Source: UBA1794 sp964439955 (GTDB lineage: Bacteria > Bacteroidota > Bacteroidia > Bacteroidales > Bacteroidaceae). From it: a stretch of 64,000 nt of DNA. A program made the position numbers and the translations under genes. Location of the stretch: positions 62,001-126,000 of the forward strand of contig CAYTPX010000003.1 in assembly GCA_964439955.1 (NCBI GenBank), in the 5' to 3' direction. The stretch's first letter is position 1. Each line of letters starts with the position of its first letter. This document shows, one piece after another, positions 41,755 to 50,390 of the stretch. The notes under the pieces are model-generated. The model ran no database searches. It worked only from the letters and a program-made list of their open reading frames with translations, and was not told the DNA's origin.

Positions 41755-43920
41755 CTATAGTTTTACCGGCTGGATGCCTTCGTGGGTCGGGGTGACGGGG
41801 AGAATCCGTCCGTCCTTGTCGAATTCCAAGCGGTCTATGCAGACCTCGCGATGGTATCCTGGGCCGTTCTTGAGGTAGTTCTTGTTGATGCGGTGGTACA
41901 CGATGTACCATTCGTCCTTCTTAGGGTGCTTAAGCACCGAGCAGTGCGCAGGGCCGTAGATTTTTTCTTCGGGGCGTTGCTTCAGGATGACGGGCTCTTC
42001 TGCCACTTCTATCGGGCCGAGCGGCGATTTCGAAGTGCCGTAGGCTACGTGGTAGTTGGGCGAACCGGTATCGTCCACCGACCAGAGGAAATAATACACG
42101 CCGTTCCGGTAGAATACGTAGGCTGCCTCACGGAATGCATAATCCTGCAGAGTTCCTCCTTCCGGGGTGAGTACGGTCAGGGTGTTTTCCTTGATCGACG
42201 TCATGTCCTCGTTGAGTTCCGCGCCAGCCATGTAGCCGTTTCCCCAATAAAGGTAGCTCTTTTGGGTTTCCGGGTCGGTAAATACGTCTACGTCTATTTG
42301 CTGTCCGTGGCCAGTAGGGGAGGTTGTCACGATGGGCGTCCCGTGGTCGGTAAAAGGCCCGCAGGGGTCATCGGCCGTGGCCACGCCGATTTGTTTCCCG
42401 TTGGGGGTATTGCCGCTGTAATAAAAAAAGTATTTGTATTTTCCATCCACTTTTTTCTCTTCAATGCAGGGTGCCCATGCGTTTCCGTTAGCCCATTCCA
42501 CTTGCCCGCGGTGCATGTCTATGATGGTCCCCTTGTCTGTCCACTGTACCAAGTCAGGCGATTGGAACACATTGAAGAAGTATCCGCCCCATCCTCTGAA
42601 GCCGTCGCTTGTGGGATAAATGTAGAATTTCTTGTCTTTCTCGGAATACAAGATTTCCGGGTCGGCATGGAATCCGGGGAGTACCGGGTTGTTTACGGAA
42701 CGGGCTTCCACTTGGTAGGTAATTTTTTCCTTGGGGGTCGTGAGGGTATAAGCCACAGGGCCGTTGCTGAAGTCTTGGGGACCCATGGGAAAGATGCTGA
42801 TGGAAGGGTCGCACTCGAAGCCCGGGTCCAAGTTGGCCAAGTTGGTGCCGGGATTTATCGGGAGCATGATGGTGCGTTGTGTGTGGTCGATTTCTGCATT
42901 CGTATTCTTCACTTTGGGCGAAGTGACGGCCTTGAATTTCATAGCATTGGGTGTGCCCCATTTTTCGCATAGGTTCATGAGTTCGTTCTCGGTAATGGCC
43001 ATGACTGTTCCGTGCCGCGGGTGGAAGTCGAACGAATAGTCTTCTTTCAGCAACTCGAAGTGTTCCAAATCGGTTGTTTGGCAAAACTCGTAGTAGCCGC
43101 GTGTGTACACATCGTACATTAGTATATATCCGTTCCCGTCAATCCGTTCGTATACCCCGGAACCTTCCACTCCGCTCTCGTTTTGGTCTACATATACGTT
43201 GTTAGTCTCCCAACTTTGGTCGGTCAGGTTGCGCGATTTGGCAATCATGATGCCGTTCCCGTCTCCCTCGGTCTTGAAGAAAAGGTGGTACACGCCGTCT
43301 TTGTATATAATGTCGCCGTCGATGGTCGATTTTCCCCGGTCGTATAGGATTTTCGGCTCACTGAGCGACTTGAAGTCTTCGTCGGCATAACAATAATAGA
43401 CCTTGTCGTAATCGCCTTCCTTGGAAGTGAGTATGGAAAAGTAGACCATGTATTTCCCGGCTTCGCGATCGTAAATGGTTTGCGGCGCCCACACCCGGGT
43501 GACATCGGCGAACTTCCCGCCCCACTCGTCGGGGAAGTGTATGGCATGGTGCTCCCAGTCGATGAGGTTGCGCGAGCGGAGTAATACCAATCCGCGGTTG
43601 GACGACCATCCTTCAGCCGATTTCATGTCGGTGGCGACCATGTAGAAATAGCCGTCGTCCTCCCCGCGCAGGATATGGGGGTCCCGCACCGCTTTCTTCA
43701 AAGCGATGGTGTCGCTTGCGATGACGGGTTCGTTGTCGTTCAGCGCGTAGAAGTGTAGGCCGTCCCGGCTTATGGCAAAGCGGATTTGTTCCTCTTGCTG
43801 GGCGTTGCCGGTAAAGTAGGTGAACAGATAGGCTGTCTTTTTCTCGGTCTGTGCCTGCAAGCCTGATGCGGATAAGGCAAGGCACGCAAAAATTGCACAA
43901 AGGTTTCGGGTCAAGTTCAT
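41755..43920 (-). CDS. Secreted protein with two GH43-type propellers
   Basis: With the start at 43920 the protein has 721 residues and a signal peptide (LCAIFACLALSASGLQAQ). The first five-bladed propeller spans about 25-330 (AYLFTYFTGNAQQEEQIRFA, VRDPHILRGEDDGYFYMVAT). A short DUF5018-like beta domain follows (about 345-410, containing INPGTNLANLDPGFECDPS). The second propeller covers about 415-720 (VLPGFHADPEILYSEKDKKF). The acid triad of GH43 appears as Asp in HADPEIL and a Glu further on. GH43 enzymes cleave arabinofuranosides, xylosides or galactans. Two propellers in one chain suggest attack on side-chain-rich plant polymers. No SusC/SusD pair is nearby. Confidence 0.88.
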   Translation of the reverse strand: MNLTRNLCAIFACLALSASGLQAQTEKKTAYLFTYFTGNAQQEEQIRFAISRDGLHFYALNDNEPVIASDTIALKKAVRDPHILRGEDDGYFYMVATDMKSAEGWSSNRGLVLLRSRNLIDWEHHAIHFPDEWGGKFADVTRVWAPQTIYDREAGKYMVYFSILTSKEGDYDKVYYCYADEDFKSLSEPKILYDRGKSTIDGDIIYKDGVYHLFFKTEGDGNGIMIAKSRNLTDQSWETNNVYVDQNESGVEGSGVYERIDGNGYILMYDVYTRGYYEFCQTTDLEHFELLKEDYSFDFHPRHGTVMAITENELMNLCEKWGTPNAMKFKAVTSPKVKNTNAEIDHTQRTIMLPINPGTNLANLDPGFECDPSISIFPMGPQDFSNGPVAYTLTTPKEKITYQVEARSVNNPVLPGFHADPEILYSEKDKKFYIYPTSDGFRGWGGYFFNVFQSPDLVQWTDKGTIIDMHRGQVEWANGNAWAPCIEEKKVDGKYKYFFYYSGNTPNGKQIGVATADDPCGPFTDHGTPIVTTSPTGHGQQIDVDVFTDPETQKSYLYWGNGYMAGAELNEDMTSIKENTLTVLTPEGGTLQDYAFREAAYVFYRNGVYYFLWSVDDTGSPNYHVAYGTSKSPLGPIEVAEEPVILKQRPEEKIYGPAHCSVLKHPKKDEWYIVYHRINKNYLKNGPGYHREVCIDRLEFDKDGRILPVTPTHEGIQPVKL

Positions 43921-43952
43921 ATTTGTTGTTTTTTTGATGATGCAAGGAAGAT

Positions 43953-44018
43953 GGGAAAAAGCCTTGGTGCTTTTCCGGCAGGGTGAAAGCACTTTCCAGG
44001 AATTTGCCAAGCGCTTTT
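43953..44018. repeat. Degenerate intergenic repeat, copy between GH43 and M16 genes
   Basis: On the minus strand CCGGAAAAGCACCAAGGC (part of 43953-43978) and AAAAGCGCTTGGC (44006-44018) repeat the words seen at 38101 and 33383. The copy lies in the 207-base divergent region. Confidence 0.4.
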
Positions 44019-44035
44019 TTCGGATAAATCCGTTG

Positions 44036-44043
44036 CAAAAATA
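44036..44043 (-). promoter_or_regulatory. Possible -7 element of the double-GH43 gene
   Basis: The minus strand reads TATTTTTG, about 115 bases before the start; the intergenic repeat lies in the leader. Confidence 0.35.
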
Positions 44044-44065
44044 AAACTTTTCCCGTGGTTTGTCG

Positions 44066-44073
44066 TATTTTTG
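44066..44073 (+). promoter_or_regulatory. Possible -7 element of the M16 peptidase gene
   Basis: TATTTTTG, 54 bases before the ATG at 44128. Confidence 0.4.
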
Positions 44074-44127
44074 TCGGACTTTTATAGTTTTACGTGCCGG
44101 GAATCCCGGCATCCATGGTGTAGTTTT

Positions 44128-45372
44128 ATGATCAAGTACCGGACTTATACTTTATCAAATGGCCTTCGAATGGTGCATAGCGCCGATTACAGCACGCAGA
44201 TGGTGGCGTTAAACGTCCTTTACGACGTCGGGGCACGGGACGAAGACGCGGGGCATACGGGATTTGCCCATCTGTTCGAGCATTTGATGTTCGGTGGATC
44301 CGTGCATGTCGCTAATTTCGACCATCCGCTCCAGTTGGCTGGCGGCGAAAGCAATGCCTGGACGAACAACGACATTACGAACTATTACCTGACAGTGCCC
44401 CGCCAAAACGTGGAAACGGCCTTCTGGCTCGAAAGCGACCGCATGCTGGGGCTTGATTTCTCTATCCGCTCGTTGGAAGTACAGCGGCAGGTTGTGATGG
44501 AGGAGTTCAAGCAACGCAACCTGAACCAGCCTTATGGCGACTTGGGGCACTTGCTCCGCCCCTTGGCCTACAAGGTGCATCCCTACCGGTGGCCTACCAT
44601 CGGGAAGGAACTGTCGCACATCGCCAACGCTACGCTTTGGGACGTGGAAAGTTTCTATGAAAGCCATTACGCGCCGAACAATGCCGTCTTGGCCGTGACG
44701 GGGCATATCTCTTTTGAGACGGCTGTCCGGTTGGCTGAAAAGTGGTTCGCGACGATTCCTGCCCGTCCCGTGAAACCACGCAATTTGCCCGTCGAAGCTC
44801 CGCAGACGGCCGAACGCCGTTTGGAAGTGGAGCGCCCGGTTCCGATTGACGCCTTATTCATGGCATTCCACATGTGCGGGCGTTTCCATCCGGATTTCTA
44901 TGCTTATGATATTGTGAGCGACGTCTTGAGCAATGGACGTTCCAGCCGTTTTGTGCATCGGTTGGTCAATGAGCGGAAATTGTTCTCCTCCATCGACGCC
45001 TACGTGACGGCCAGCTTGGATCCCGGCCTATTGCAAATTTCGGGCAAGCCTGCCGAAGGGGTTACGCTCCAAGAGGCGGAAGCTGCCGTGTGGGAAGAAT
45101 TGCGCCTCTTGAAGGAAGAGTTGGTGGGCGAGGGGGAGCTGGAAAAAGTGAAAAACCAGTTCGAGTCGAACGAGCTCTTCGGGAATATGAATTATCTGCA
45201 ACTGGCTTATAACCTCGCCTTCTTCGAGTTGGCGGGGAAAGATGCCGGGCTGATCAACGAGGAAGTGCCCCGTTTCCGTTCCATTACCGCAGGGCAGTTG
45301 CAGAGTATCGTGCGGCGGGCCTTCGACCGCTCCAACTGTTGCGTAATCCACTACCATGCCCGGAAAAATTGA
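44128..45372 (+). CDS. M16 family zinc peptidase
   Basis: The start at 44128 (MIKYRTYTLSNGLRMVHS) gives 414 residues; the frame upstream has no family resemblance. The inverted zinc motif HLFEH is at residues 48-52, and the third ligand Glu is in the segment around VMEEFKQR. This is a single M16 half (catalytic domain plus second domain), like the short bacterial processing peptidases. No signal peptide is visible, so it may be cytoplasmic. It precedes the cyclophilin gene. Confidence 0.9.
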   Translation: MIKYRTYTLSNGLRMVHSADYSTQMVALNVLYDVGARDEDAGHTGFAHLFEHLMFGGSVHVANFDHPLQLAGGESNAWTNNDITNYYLTVPRQNVETAFWLESDRMLGLDFSIRSLEVQRQVVMEEFKQRNLNQPYGDLGHLLRPLAYKVHPYRWPTIGKELSHIANATLWDVESFYESHYAPNNAVLAVTGHISFETAVRLAEKWFATIPARPVKPRNLPVEAPQTAERRLEVERPVPIDALFMAFHMCGRFHPDFYAYDIVSDVLSNGRSSRFVHRLVNERKLFSSIDAYVTASLDPGLLQISGKPAEGVTLQEAEAAVWEELRLLKEELVGEGELEKVKNQFESNELFGNMNYLQLAYNLAFFELAGKDAGLINEEVPRFRSITAGQLQSIVRRAFDRSNCCVIHYHARKN

Positions 45373-45457
45373 GAAGCCCGTTTCTGGATCGTTTGCCATG
45401 GGATGTTTTGGGGAAACGCGTGGCCGTTTCGGTTGCCCACTTCGCAAAAGAAGGCAC

Positions 45458-46288
45458 ATGTTTGCCCTTGTGTTCTGTTTCCTTTCCTGCTTGCCGGTCT
45501 TTTCCGCAGGCCAAGACACTGTTAAAATACGAGATATGGACGAAAAAATCATTTCCTTGACTCTCCCCACGGGAGAAGTCCGGATTAAATTGTATGACGA
45601 AACCCCGCTCCACCGCGACAACATGCTGAAATTGGCGGTCGGGGGATTTTACGATGGTACGCTCTTCCACCGGGTAATCCGTGGTTTTATGGTACAGGGC
45701 GGCGACCCGGATTCGCGTTCGGCGCAAAAGGGCGATTCTTTGGGACGTGGTGATGCCGGCTATACGATTCCGCCCGAATTCTCTCCCGCCTTGTTCCACA
45801 AGAAAGGGGCAGTGTGCGCGGCACGACAGGGCGATGAGGTAAATCCCGGAAGGGAGAGCAGCGGATGCCAATTCTACATAGTGACGGGAAAACGCTACAA
45901 CCGCTCCCAGCTCCGCCAGTTGGAGGAACAGATGAACAAGCAGCGCGCCCAAGTCTTTTTCCGGCAGCTGGCCGAGGAGCATTATGAGCGCATAAAGAAG
46001 TTGCGCCAAGAGCGGAACCGGAACGGGATGTATGCCTTGCAGGAGGAATTGGCAGCCCAGGCAGAGGAATTGGCACGGACAAAAGACCCTTTCCACTTCA
46101 CTCCGGAACAGGTTGAGGCTTATACGTCAGAAGGTGGGGCACCGTTTCTTGATGGAAGCTATACCGTGTTTGGCGAAGTGGTGTCGGGCATGGAGCTGAT
46201 TGAAGAATTGGAACGGGTGAAGACTGACCGCAACGATCGTCCGTTGGAGGATGTCCCGATGAGAATCACCGTGCTTGGGGAAGAGTGA
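45458..46288 (+). CDS. Secreted cyclophilin-type peptidyl-prolyl isomerase with long insertion
   Basis: The start at 45458 gives 276 residues with a signal peptide (MFALVFCFLSCLPVFSAG); earlier in-frame ATGs overlap the peptidase gene and lack it. The cyclophilin core is split: FHRVIRGFMVQGGDP and SSGCQFYIVTG belong to the first part, and YTVFGEVVSGMELIEEL to the second. Between them lies an insertion of about 75 residues that is strongly helical and charged (RQLEEQMNKQRAQVFFRQLA). The catalytic Arg is in FHRVI. It likely acts in the periplasm. Its stop overlaps the GTG at 46285 that could also start miaA. Confidence 0.85.
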   Translation: MFALVFCFLSCLPVFSAGQDTVKIRDMDEKIISLTLPTGEVRIKLYDETPLHRDNMLKLAVGGFYDGTLFHRVIRGFMVQGGDPDSRSAQKGDSLGRGDAGYTIPPEFSPALFHKKGAVCAARQGDEVNPGRESSGCQFYIVTGKRYNRSQLRQLEEQMNKQRAQVFFRQLAEEHYERIKKLRQERNRNGMYALQEELAAQAEELARTKDPFHFTPEQVEAYTSEGGAPFLDGSYTVFGEVVSGMELIEELERVKTDRNDRPLEDVPMRITVLGEE

Positions 46289-46293
46289 ACCGT

Positions 46294-47229
46294 ATGCGAT
46301 TTTCGTATGACCTGCTTGCCATCTTGGGGCCTACGGCATCGGGCAAAACATCATTTGCCGCGCGGCTGGCCCACAGGATAGGCGGGGAAATCATCAGCGC
46401 TGACTCGCGCCAGATATACCGGCGTATGGATTTAGGGACGGGCAAGGACTTGGACGACTATGTGGTGGAAGGCCGCCCGGTTCCCTATCATCTTATAGAC
46501 ATTTGCGAACCGGGATACCGTTATAACTTGTTCGAATACCAACGTGACTTCCTTGCTGCCTACCGGGAGGTCTGCGCCCGGGATGCCTTTCCTGTCCTGT
46601 GTGGGGGGACGGGGCTGTATATTGAGAGTGTTTTGCGTGGCTATCGGATGACTCCAGTCCCGGAAAACCCGCAACTGAGGGCTTCGCTGGAGGGAAAGCC
46701 CCTCGCGGAGTTGGCCCGGATATTGGCCTCTTACAAAACCCTCCACAACACGACGGATATAGACACGCCCAAACGGGCTATCCGTGCCATCGAAATACAA
46801 GAATACTACAAGGCGCATCCCTTGGAAGGGCGGGAGTTCCCGGAACTTAAGAGCTTGGTGGTGGGGCTGGCCATCGACCGCGGGTTGCGGCGCGAGCGGA
46901 TTACCCGCAGGCTGGAGCAGCGCTTGGAAGCGGGCATGGCCGACGAGGTGCGCCGCCTTTTGCGGGAAGGCATCCCCGAAGAGGATTTGCTCTACTATGG
47001 ATTGGAGTATAAATATTTGACCTTGTATGTGACCGGCCGGCTTACCTACAAGGAAATGTTTTCCTCGCTGGAGACGGCCATCCACCAGTTCGCAAAGCGG
47101 CAGATGACTTGGTTCCGTGGCATGGAGCGGCGGGGATTCCGGATACATTGGATTGATGCCACATTGGAAGACGGGGCGAAAGCCGAGATTGTGCAGGGGC
47201 TTTTGTCGGAAAGTACAGGCGGCCTCTGA
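46294..47229 (+). CDS. miaA: tRNA dimethylallyltransferase
   Basis: The protein has 311 residues from ATG at 46294; a GTG at 46285 overlapping the upstream stop is the alternative start. The P-loop GPTASGKT begins near residue 12 and is followed by SADSRQIYR, the tRNA-contacting DIDTPKRAIRAIE and the late QFAKRQMTWFRGM. It adds a dimethylallyl group to A37 of tRNAs reading UNN codons, which include Phe and Tyr. It follows the cyclophilin gene with almost no gap. Confidence 0.94.
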   Translation: MRFSYDLLAILGPTASGKTSFAARLAHRIGGEIISADSRQIYRRMDLGTGKDLDDYVVEGRPVPYHLIDICEPGYRYNLFEYQRDFLAAYREVCARDAFPVLCGGTGLYIESVLRGYRMTPVPENPQLRASLEGKPLAELARILASYKTLHNTTDIDTPKRAIRAIEIQEYYKAHPLEGREFPELKSLVVGLAIDRGLRRERITRRLEQRLEAGMADEVRRLLREGIPEEDLLYYGLEYKYLTLYVTGRLTYKEMFSSLETAIHQFAKRQMTWFRGMERRGFRIHWIDATLEDGAKAEIVQGLLSESTGGL

Positions 47230-47403
47230 CGGAAGTCCCGGCACTGTAGGGCGGGCGGTGCGGCAGATTTGCCTTTATCTTGGCGCACAGTCCTTGGGAC
47301 GGGTAGGGGGAATGTCGTTTTTTTGCCCGCGGGGAGGGCAGTATCTCCAGAAAAGTGTTTACTTTGCGGGCAGATAGTGTAAGAAATCCGTAATGTATAT
47401 GAT

Positions 47404-48138
47404 ATGAATGAACTGCTGGCACTCGACCGGGCGCTCTTCTTGGATTGGAACGGGAGCGACAGTATTTTTATGGACGGGTTCATGTGGATGTACACGAACA
47501 TGTGGATGTGGATGCCTTTGGCCGTACTTCTGCTCTGCTTGGTAGTGCGCAACAATGCTCCCTCGCGGGCGGTGCTGATAGTTGTCTTGCTGGCATTGCT
47601 CATAACGGTGTCCGACCAGCTTTCGAGCGGCTTGCTGAAACCTTTGGTCCACAGGCTACGTCCGACCCACGACCCGTTGTTGTCCTCAATGGTCGATACG
47701 GTTTTCGGCTATCGTGGAGGCCAGTTCAGCTTTCCCTCCTCGCATGCGGCCAATTCCTTTGCGTTGTTTACCTTCACATCGTTGCTCATCCGGAATTGGG
47801 GGTATACCTTGAGCATGTTCTTGTGGGCTTGTCTTTTTTCATACAGCCGAGTTTATCTGGGTGTGCACTACCCGGGCGATATTTTGTGCGGTGCTTTGTT
47901 GGGGATTTTTGTGGGTGTTGTGTTTTATATCATCTATGAAGCCTTGAACCGCAAGCTGGCCGTGGGCAACCGGTCTAAGGGAGGCTGGCCGGGAGGGGGA
48001 GGCTATTCTTGGCGTGAGGGCCGGGAATCGCGAAAGACGAAGTCGGGCTATTGGGTCGGGCAGGTACGTTTTTTTGTGGCTTCCTACTTCGCTTTGAACT
48101 TATTGGCCATGCTGATAGGGATTTTTGTCATGAACTAA
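47404..48138 (+). CDS. PAP2 family membrane phosphatase
   Basis: The 244-residue protein has about six membrane helices and the three-part PAP2 motif: KPLVHRLRP, PSSHAANS and SRVYLGVHYPGD. Such enzymes remove phosphate from lipids such as undecaprenyl diphosphate, phosphatidate or lipid A. The C-terminal region carries an unusual Gly- and Trp-rich loop (GGWPGGGGYSW) before the last helix. In Bacteroidales a related lipid A 4'-phosphatase (LpxF) is known, but nothing here proves that role. Confidence 0.85.
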   Translation: MNELLALDRALFLDWNGSDSIFMDGFMWMYTNMWMWMPLAVLLLCLVVRNNAPSRAVLIVVLLALLITVSDQLSSGLLKPLVHRLRPTHDPLLSSMVDTVFGYRGGQFSFPSSHAANSFALFTFTSLLIRNWGYTLSMFLWACLFSYSRVYLGVHYPGDILCGALLGIFVGVVFYIIYEALNRKLAVGNRSKGGWPGGGGYSWREGRESRKTKSGYWVGQVRFFVASYFALNLLAMLIGIFVMN

Positions 48139-48158
48139 GTAGGTAAGAGGGCAGCCGG

Positions 48159-48416
48159 ATGAAAGTGCTTACTTTTAATGAACTCAGGAATCTTAAGGAT
48201 CGTCTTCCTGACGGTTCTATGCATCGTATTGCCGATGAACTGGGTATGGATGTGGAGACGGTACGCAATTATTTCGGGGCCACGGACTTCCAAACGGGTT
48301 CCTGTGTGGGGATTCATTGGGAGCCAGGCCCAGATGGCGGTGTGGTCTGCATAGACGACACGACAGTTTACGATCGCGCTTGCGCAATCCTTCGGGAAAG
48401 CGAAGAAGGGCATTGA
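48159..48416 (+). CDS. Small HTH-like protein of unknown function
   Basis: The 85-residue protein has a short helix-turn-helix-like stretch (DGSMHRIADELGMDVETVRNY) followed by a compact acidic, Cys- and Trp-containing part (CVGIHWEPGPDGGVVCIDD). It could bind DNA or RNA, but the motif is short. It is 20 bases after the PAP2 gene and precedes a shared terminator. I do not recognise a named family. Confidence 0.65.
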   Translation: MKVLTFNELRNLKDRLPDGSMHRIADELGMDVETVRNYFGATDFQTGSCVGIHWEPGPDGGVVCIDDTTVYDRACAILRESEEGH

Positions 48417-48421
48417 GTGGG

Positions 48422-48465
48422 GAAAAAAGCGGGCTGCCCATGTCGTGTCAGGGGCAGCCCGCTTG
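48422..48465 (-). terminator. Terminator between the small HTH gene and nitroreductase gene
   Basis: AGCGGGCTGCCC pairs with GGGCAGCCCGCT (12 bp). On the minus strand a clear TTTTTT run follows, so it mainly ends nitroreductase, but it may work both ways. Confidence 0.85.
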
Positions 48466-48468
48466 CTT

Positions 48469-48987
48469 TCAGATGGTTTCTACGATTTCGTCACGCCCTT
48501 TCCGCCGGTGTGGTTGGGGTGCTGTCCCCTCGGCCGGATATCCCAAGGGTATGATGGCTATGGGCTCTATTTCTGCGGGGAGACGGAAAAGTTCGCGGCA
48601 CAAGGCGGCATCGAAGTTGCACACCCAGCAGGAACCTATCCCGCAGTCTGCCGCAGCCAAGCAGAGGTGCTCGATGGCAATGGCCAAGTCGATATCGGCA
48701 TGGTCTTTCCCATCGCAGGGTCGATGCCACGACTGGCTATGGTCGGCACAGCACAATATATAGGTTGGTGCCAGGCTGAACCAATCGCGGTCGTAACATT
48801 GGCGAATGGCCGTTTGCGATTCCGGGCTTTGCAGCACGAAGAATTTCCATGGCTGCTTGTTGACTGCCGAAGGTGCTTGGCGGACGCACTCCAAGATATA
48901 GTCCAGTTTTTCTTCCTCAACAGGCCGGGATGAGAAGGAGCGTACGGAATATCGCGCGGTGGCCAATGATTTGAAATGCTTGTCCAT
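48469..48987 (-). CDS. Nitroreductase family flavoprotein
   Basis: The 172-residue protein matches FMN-dependent nitroreductases: MDKHFKSLATARYSVRSFSS, where Arg and Ser bind FMN phosphate, APSAVNKQPWKFFVL, and a C-terminal GYPAEG segment. It reduces nitro compounds, quinones or similar acceptors with NAD(P)H; the natural substrate is not evident. It is slightly shorter than average. The start lies 27 bases past the glyA stop, so the genes may be read together. Confidence 0.9.
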   Translation of the reverse strand: MDKHFKSLATARYSVRSFSSRPVEEEKLDYILECVRQAPSAVNKQPWKFFVLQSPESQTAIRQCYDRDWFSLAPTYILCCADHSQSWHRPCDGKDHADIDLAIAIEHLCLAAADCGIGSCWVCNFDAALCRELFRLPAEIEPIAIIPLGYPAEGTAPQPHRRKGRDEIVETI

Positions 48988-49014
48988 TTTCCTCTGTGTT
49001 ATAAGCCTGAGGGG

Positions 49015-50295
49015 TTAATATGCAAAGAGAGGGTATTGTTTCATCGTCTCGTTGACGCGGTTACGTACTGCGGCAATCACCTTTTCGTCCTCGGGCGCAT
49101 TCAGCACGGTCTCTATCATTTCAGCGATTTCCTCCATAAAGCTTTCTTTTGCCCCGCGGGTCGTGATGGCCGGCGTACCCAGCCGGATTCCACTGGTCTG
49201 GAACGCGGAACGGGAGTCGAAGGGCACCATGTTCTTATTTACGGTGATGTCAGCAGAAACGAGGGCTTTTTCGGCCACCTTGCCCGTCAGATCGGGGTAT
49301 TTCTCCCGCAGGTCCACCAGCATGGAGTGGTTGTCCGTACCGCCGGATACGATGGTAAATCCACGTGCGATGAGTGCATTGGCCAGTGTCGCCGCGTTTT
49401 TTTTCACTTGGGCTTGGTATTCCTTGAAAGAGGGGTCAAGCGCTTCCCCGAAAGCCACAGCCTTTGCTGCGATGACGTGTTCCAGCGGCCCGCCTTGGAT
49501 GCCGGGGAATACGGCTGAATCCAGCAGCTGGGACATCATTTTGACTTCTCCCTTCGGCGTTTTCTTGCCCCACGGATTGGGAAAGTCCTTGCCCATAAGG
49601 ATGATGCCGCCGCGCGGGCCGCGCAGGGTCTTGTGGGTGGTGGAGGTTACGATGTGGGCATATTCCAACGGGTTGTCGAGCAATCCGGCAGCGATGAGGC
49701 CGGCAGGGTGTGCCATGTCTATCATCAGCAGGGCTCCCACTTCGTCGGCGATGGCACGCATGCGCTTGTAGTCCCATTCGCGGGAATAGGCAGAGCCGCC
49801 TCCGACGATGAGTTTGGGGCGTTCGCGCAGGGCTATTTCTTCCATCTGGTCGTAGTCTACGCGTCCCGTTTCCTTGGAAACGTTGTATTCACAGGGGGTG
49901 TAGATGATTCCCGAGGTGTTTACCGCGGAACCATGCGAGAGGTGTCCACCGTGGGCAAGGTTCAGTCCCATAAACTTGTCGCCCGGGTTCAGGCAGGCCA
50001 AGAACACGGCAGCGTTGGCCTGTGCGCCGGAGTGGGGTTGCACGTTGGCCCATTCCGCCCCGAAGAGTTTTTTTACCCGTTCTATTGCAATGGTTTCGCT
50101 TTGGTCTACCACTTCGCAGCCCCCGTAGTAGCGTTTTCCAGGGTATCCTTCGGCGTATTTGTTGGTCAGGCAGGAGCCCATGGCCTGCATGACTTGTCCG
50201 CTTACGAAATTTTCGGATGCGATCAGCTCGATTCCCTTGAGCTGCCGTTGATGTTCTTTTTCGATGATTTCAAAAATCTGGTCGTCTCTTTTCAT
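49015..50295 (-). CDS. glyA: Serine hydroxymethyltransferase
   Basis: The 426-residue PLP enzyme converts serine and tetrahydrofolate to glycine and methylene-tetrahydrofolate. The PLP lysine is in VTSTTHKTLRGPRGG, and GSCLTNKYAEGYPGKRYYGG near the N-terminus is the standard folate-site segment. The length is normal. No glycine or SAM riboswitch is seen in the leader. Confidence 0.96.
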   Translation of the reverse strand: MKRDDQIFEIIEKEHQRQLKGIELIASENFVSGQVMQAMGSCLTNKYAEGYPGKRYYGGCEVVDQSETIAIERVKKLFGAEWANVQPHSGAQANAAVFLACLNPGDKFMGLNLAHGGHLSHGSAVNTSGIIYTPCEYNVSKETGRVDYDQMEEIALRERPKLIVGGGSAYSREWDYKRMRAIADEVGALLMIDMAHPAGLIAAGLLDNPLEYAHIVTSTTHKTLRGPRGGIILMGKDFPNPWGKKTPKGEVKMMSQLLDSAVFPGIQGGPLEHVIAAKAVAFGEALDPSFKEYQAQVKKNAATLANALIARGFTIVSGGTDNHSMLVDLREKYPDLTGKVAEKALVSADITVNKNMVPFDSRSAFQTSGIRLGTPAITTRGAKESFMEEIAEMIETVLNAPEDEKVIAAVRNRVNETMKQYPLFAY

Positions 50296-50362
50296 TCTTC
50301 TTTATGGTTTTAGGGTTTGGACGATGATGCTTTGGCGCGCGCCCTCCGATATCTTGCCGGGG

Positions 50363-50370
50363 CAAAGGTA
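50363..50370 (-). promoter_or_regulatory. Possible -7 element of glyA
   Basis: The minus strand reads TACCTTTG, 68 bases before the start. Confidence 0.45.
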
Positions 50371-50390
50371 CGGTTTTCCGGGGAGATGCC

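Noticed and set aside
41782..42972. 396-codon open frame on the plus strand
   Set aside because: Entirely opposite the double-GH43 gene; a shadow without motifs.
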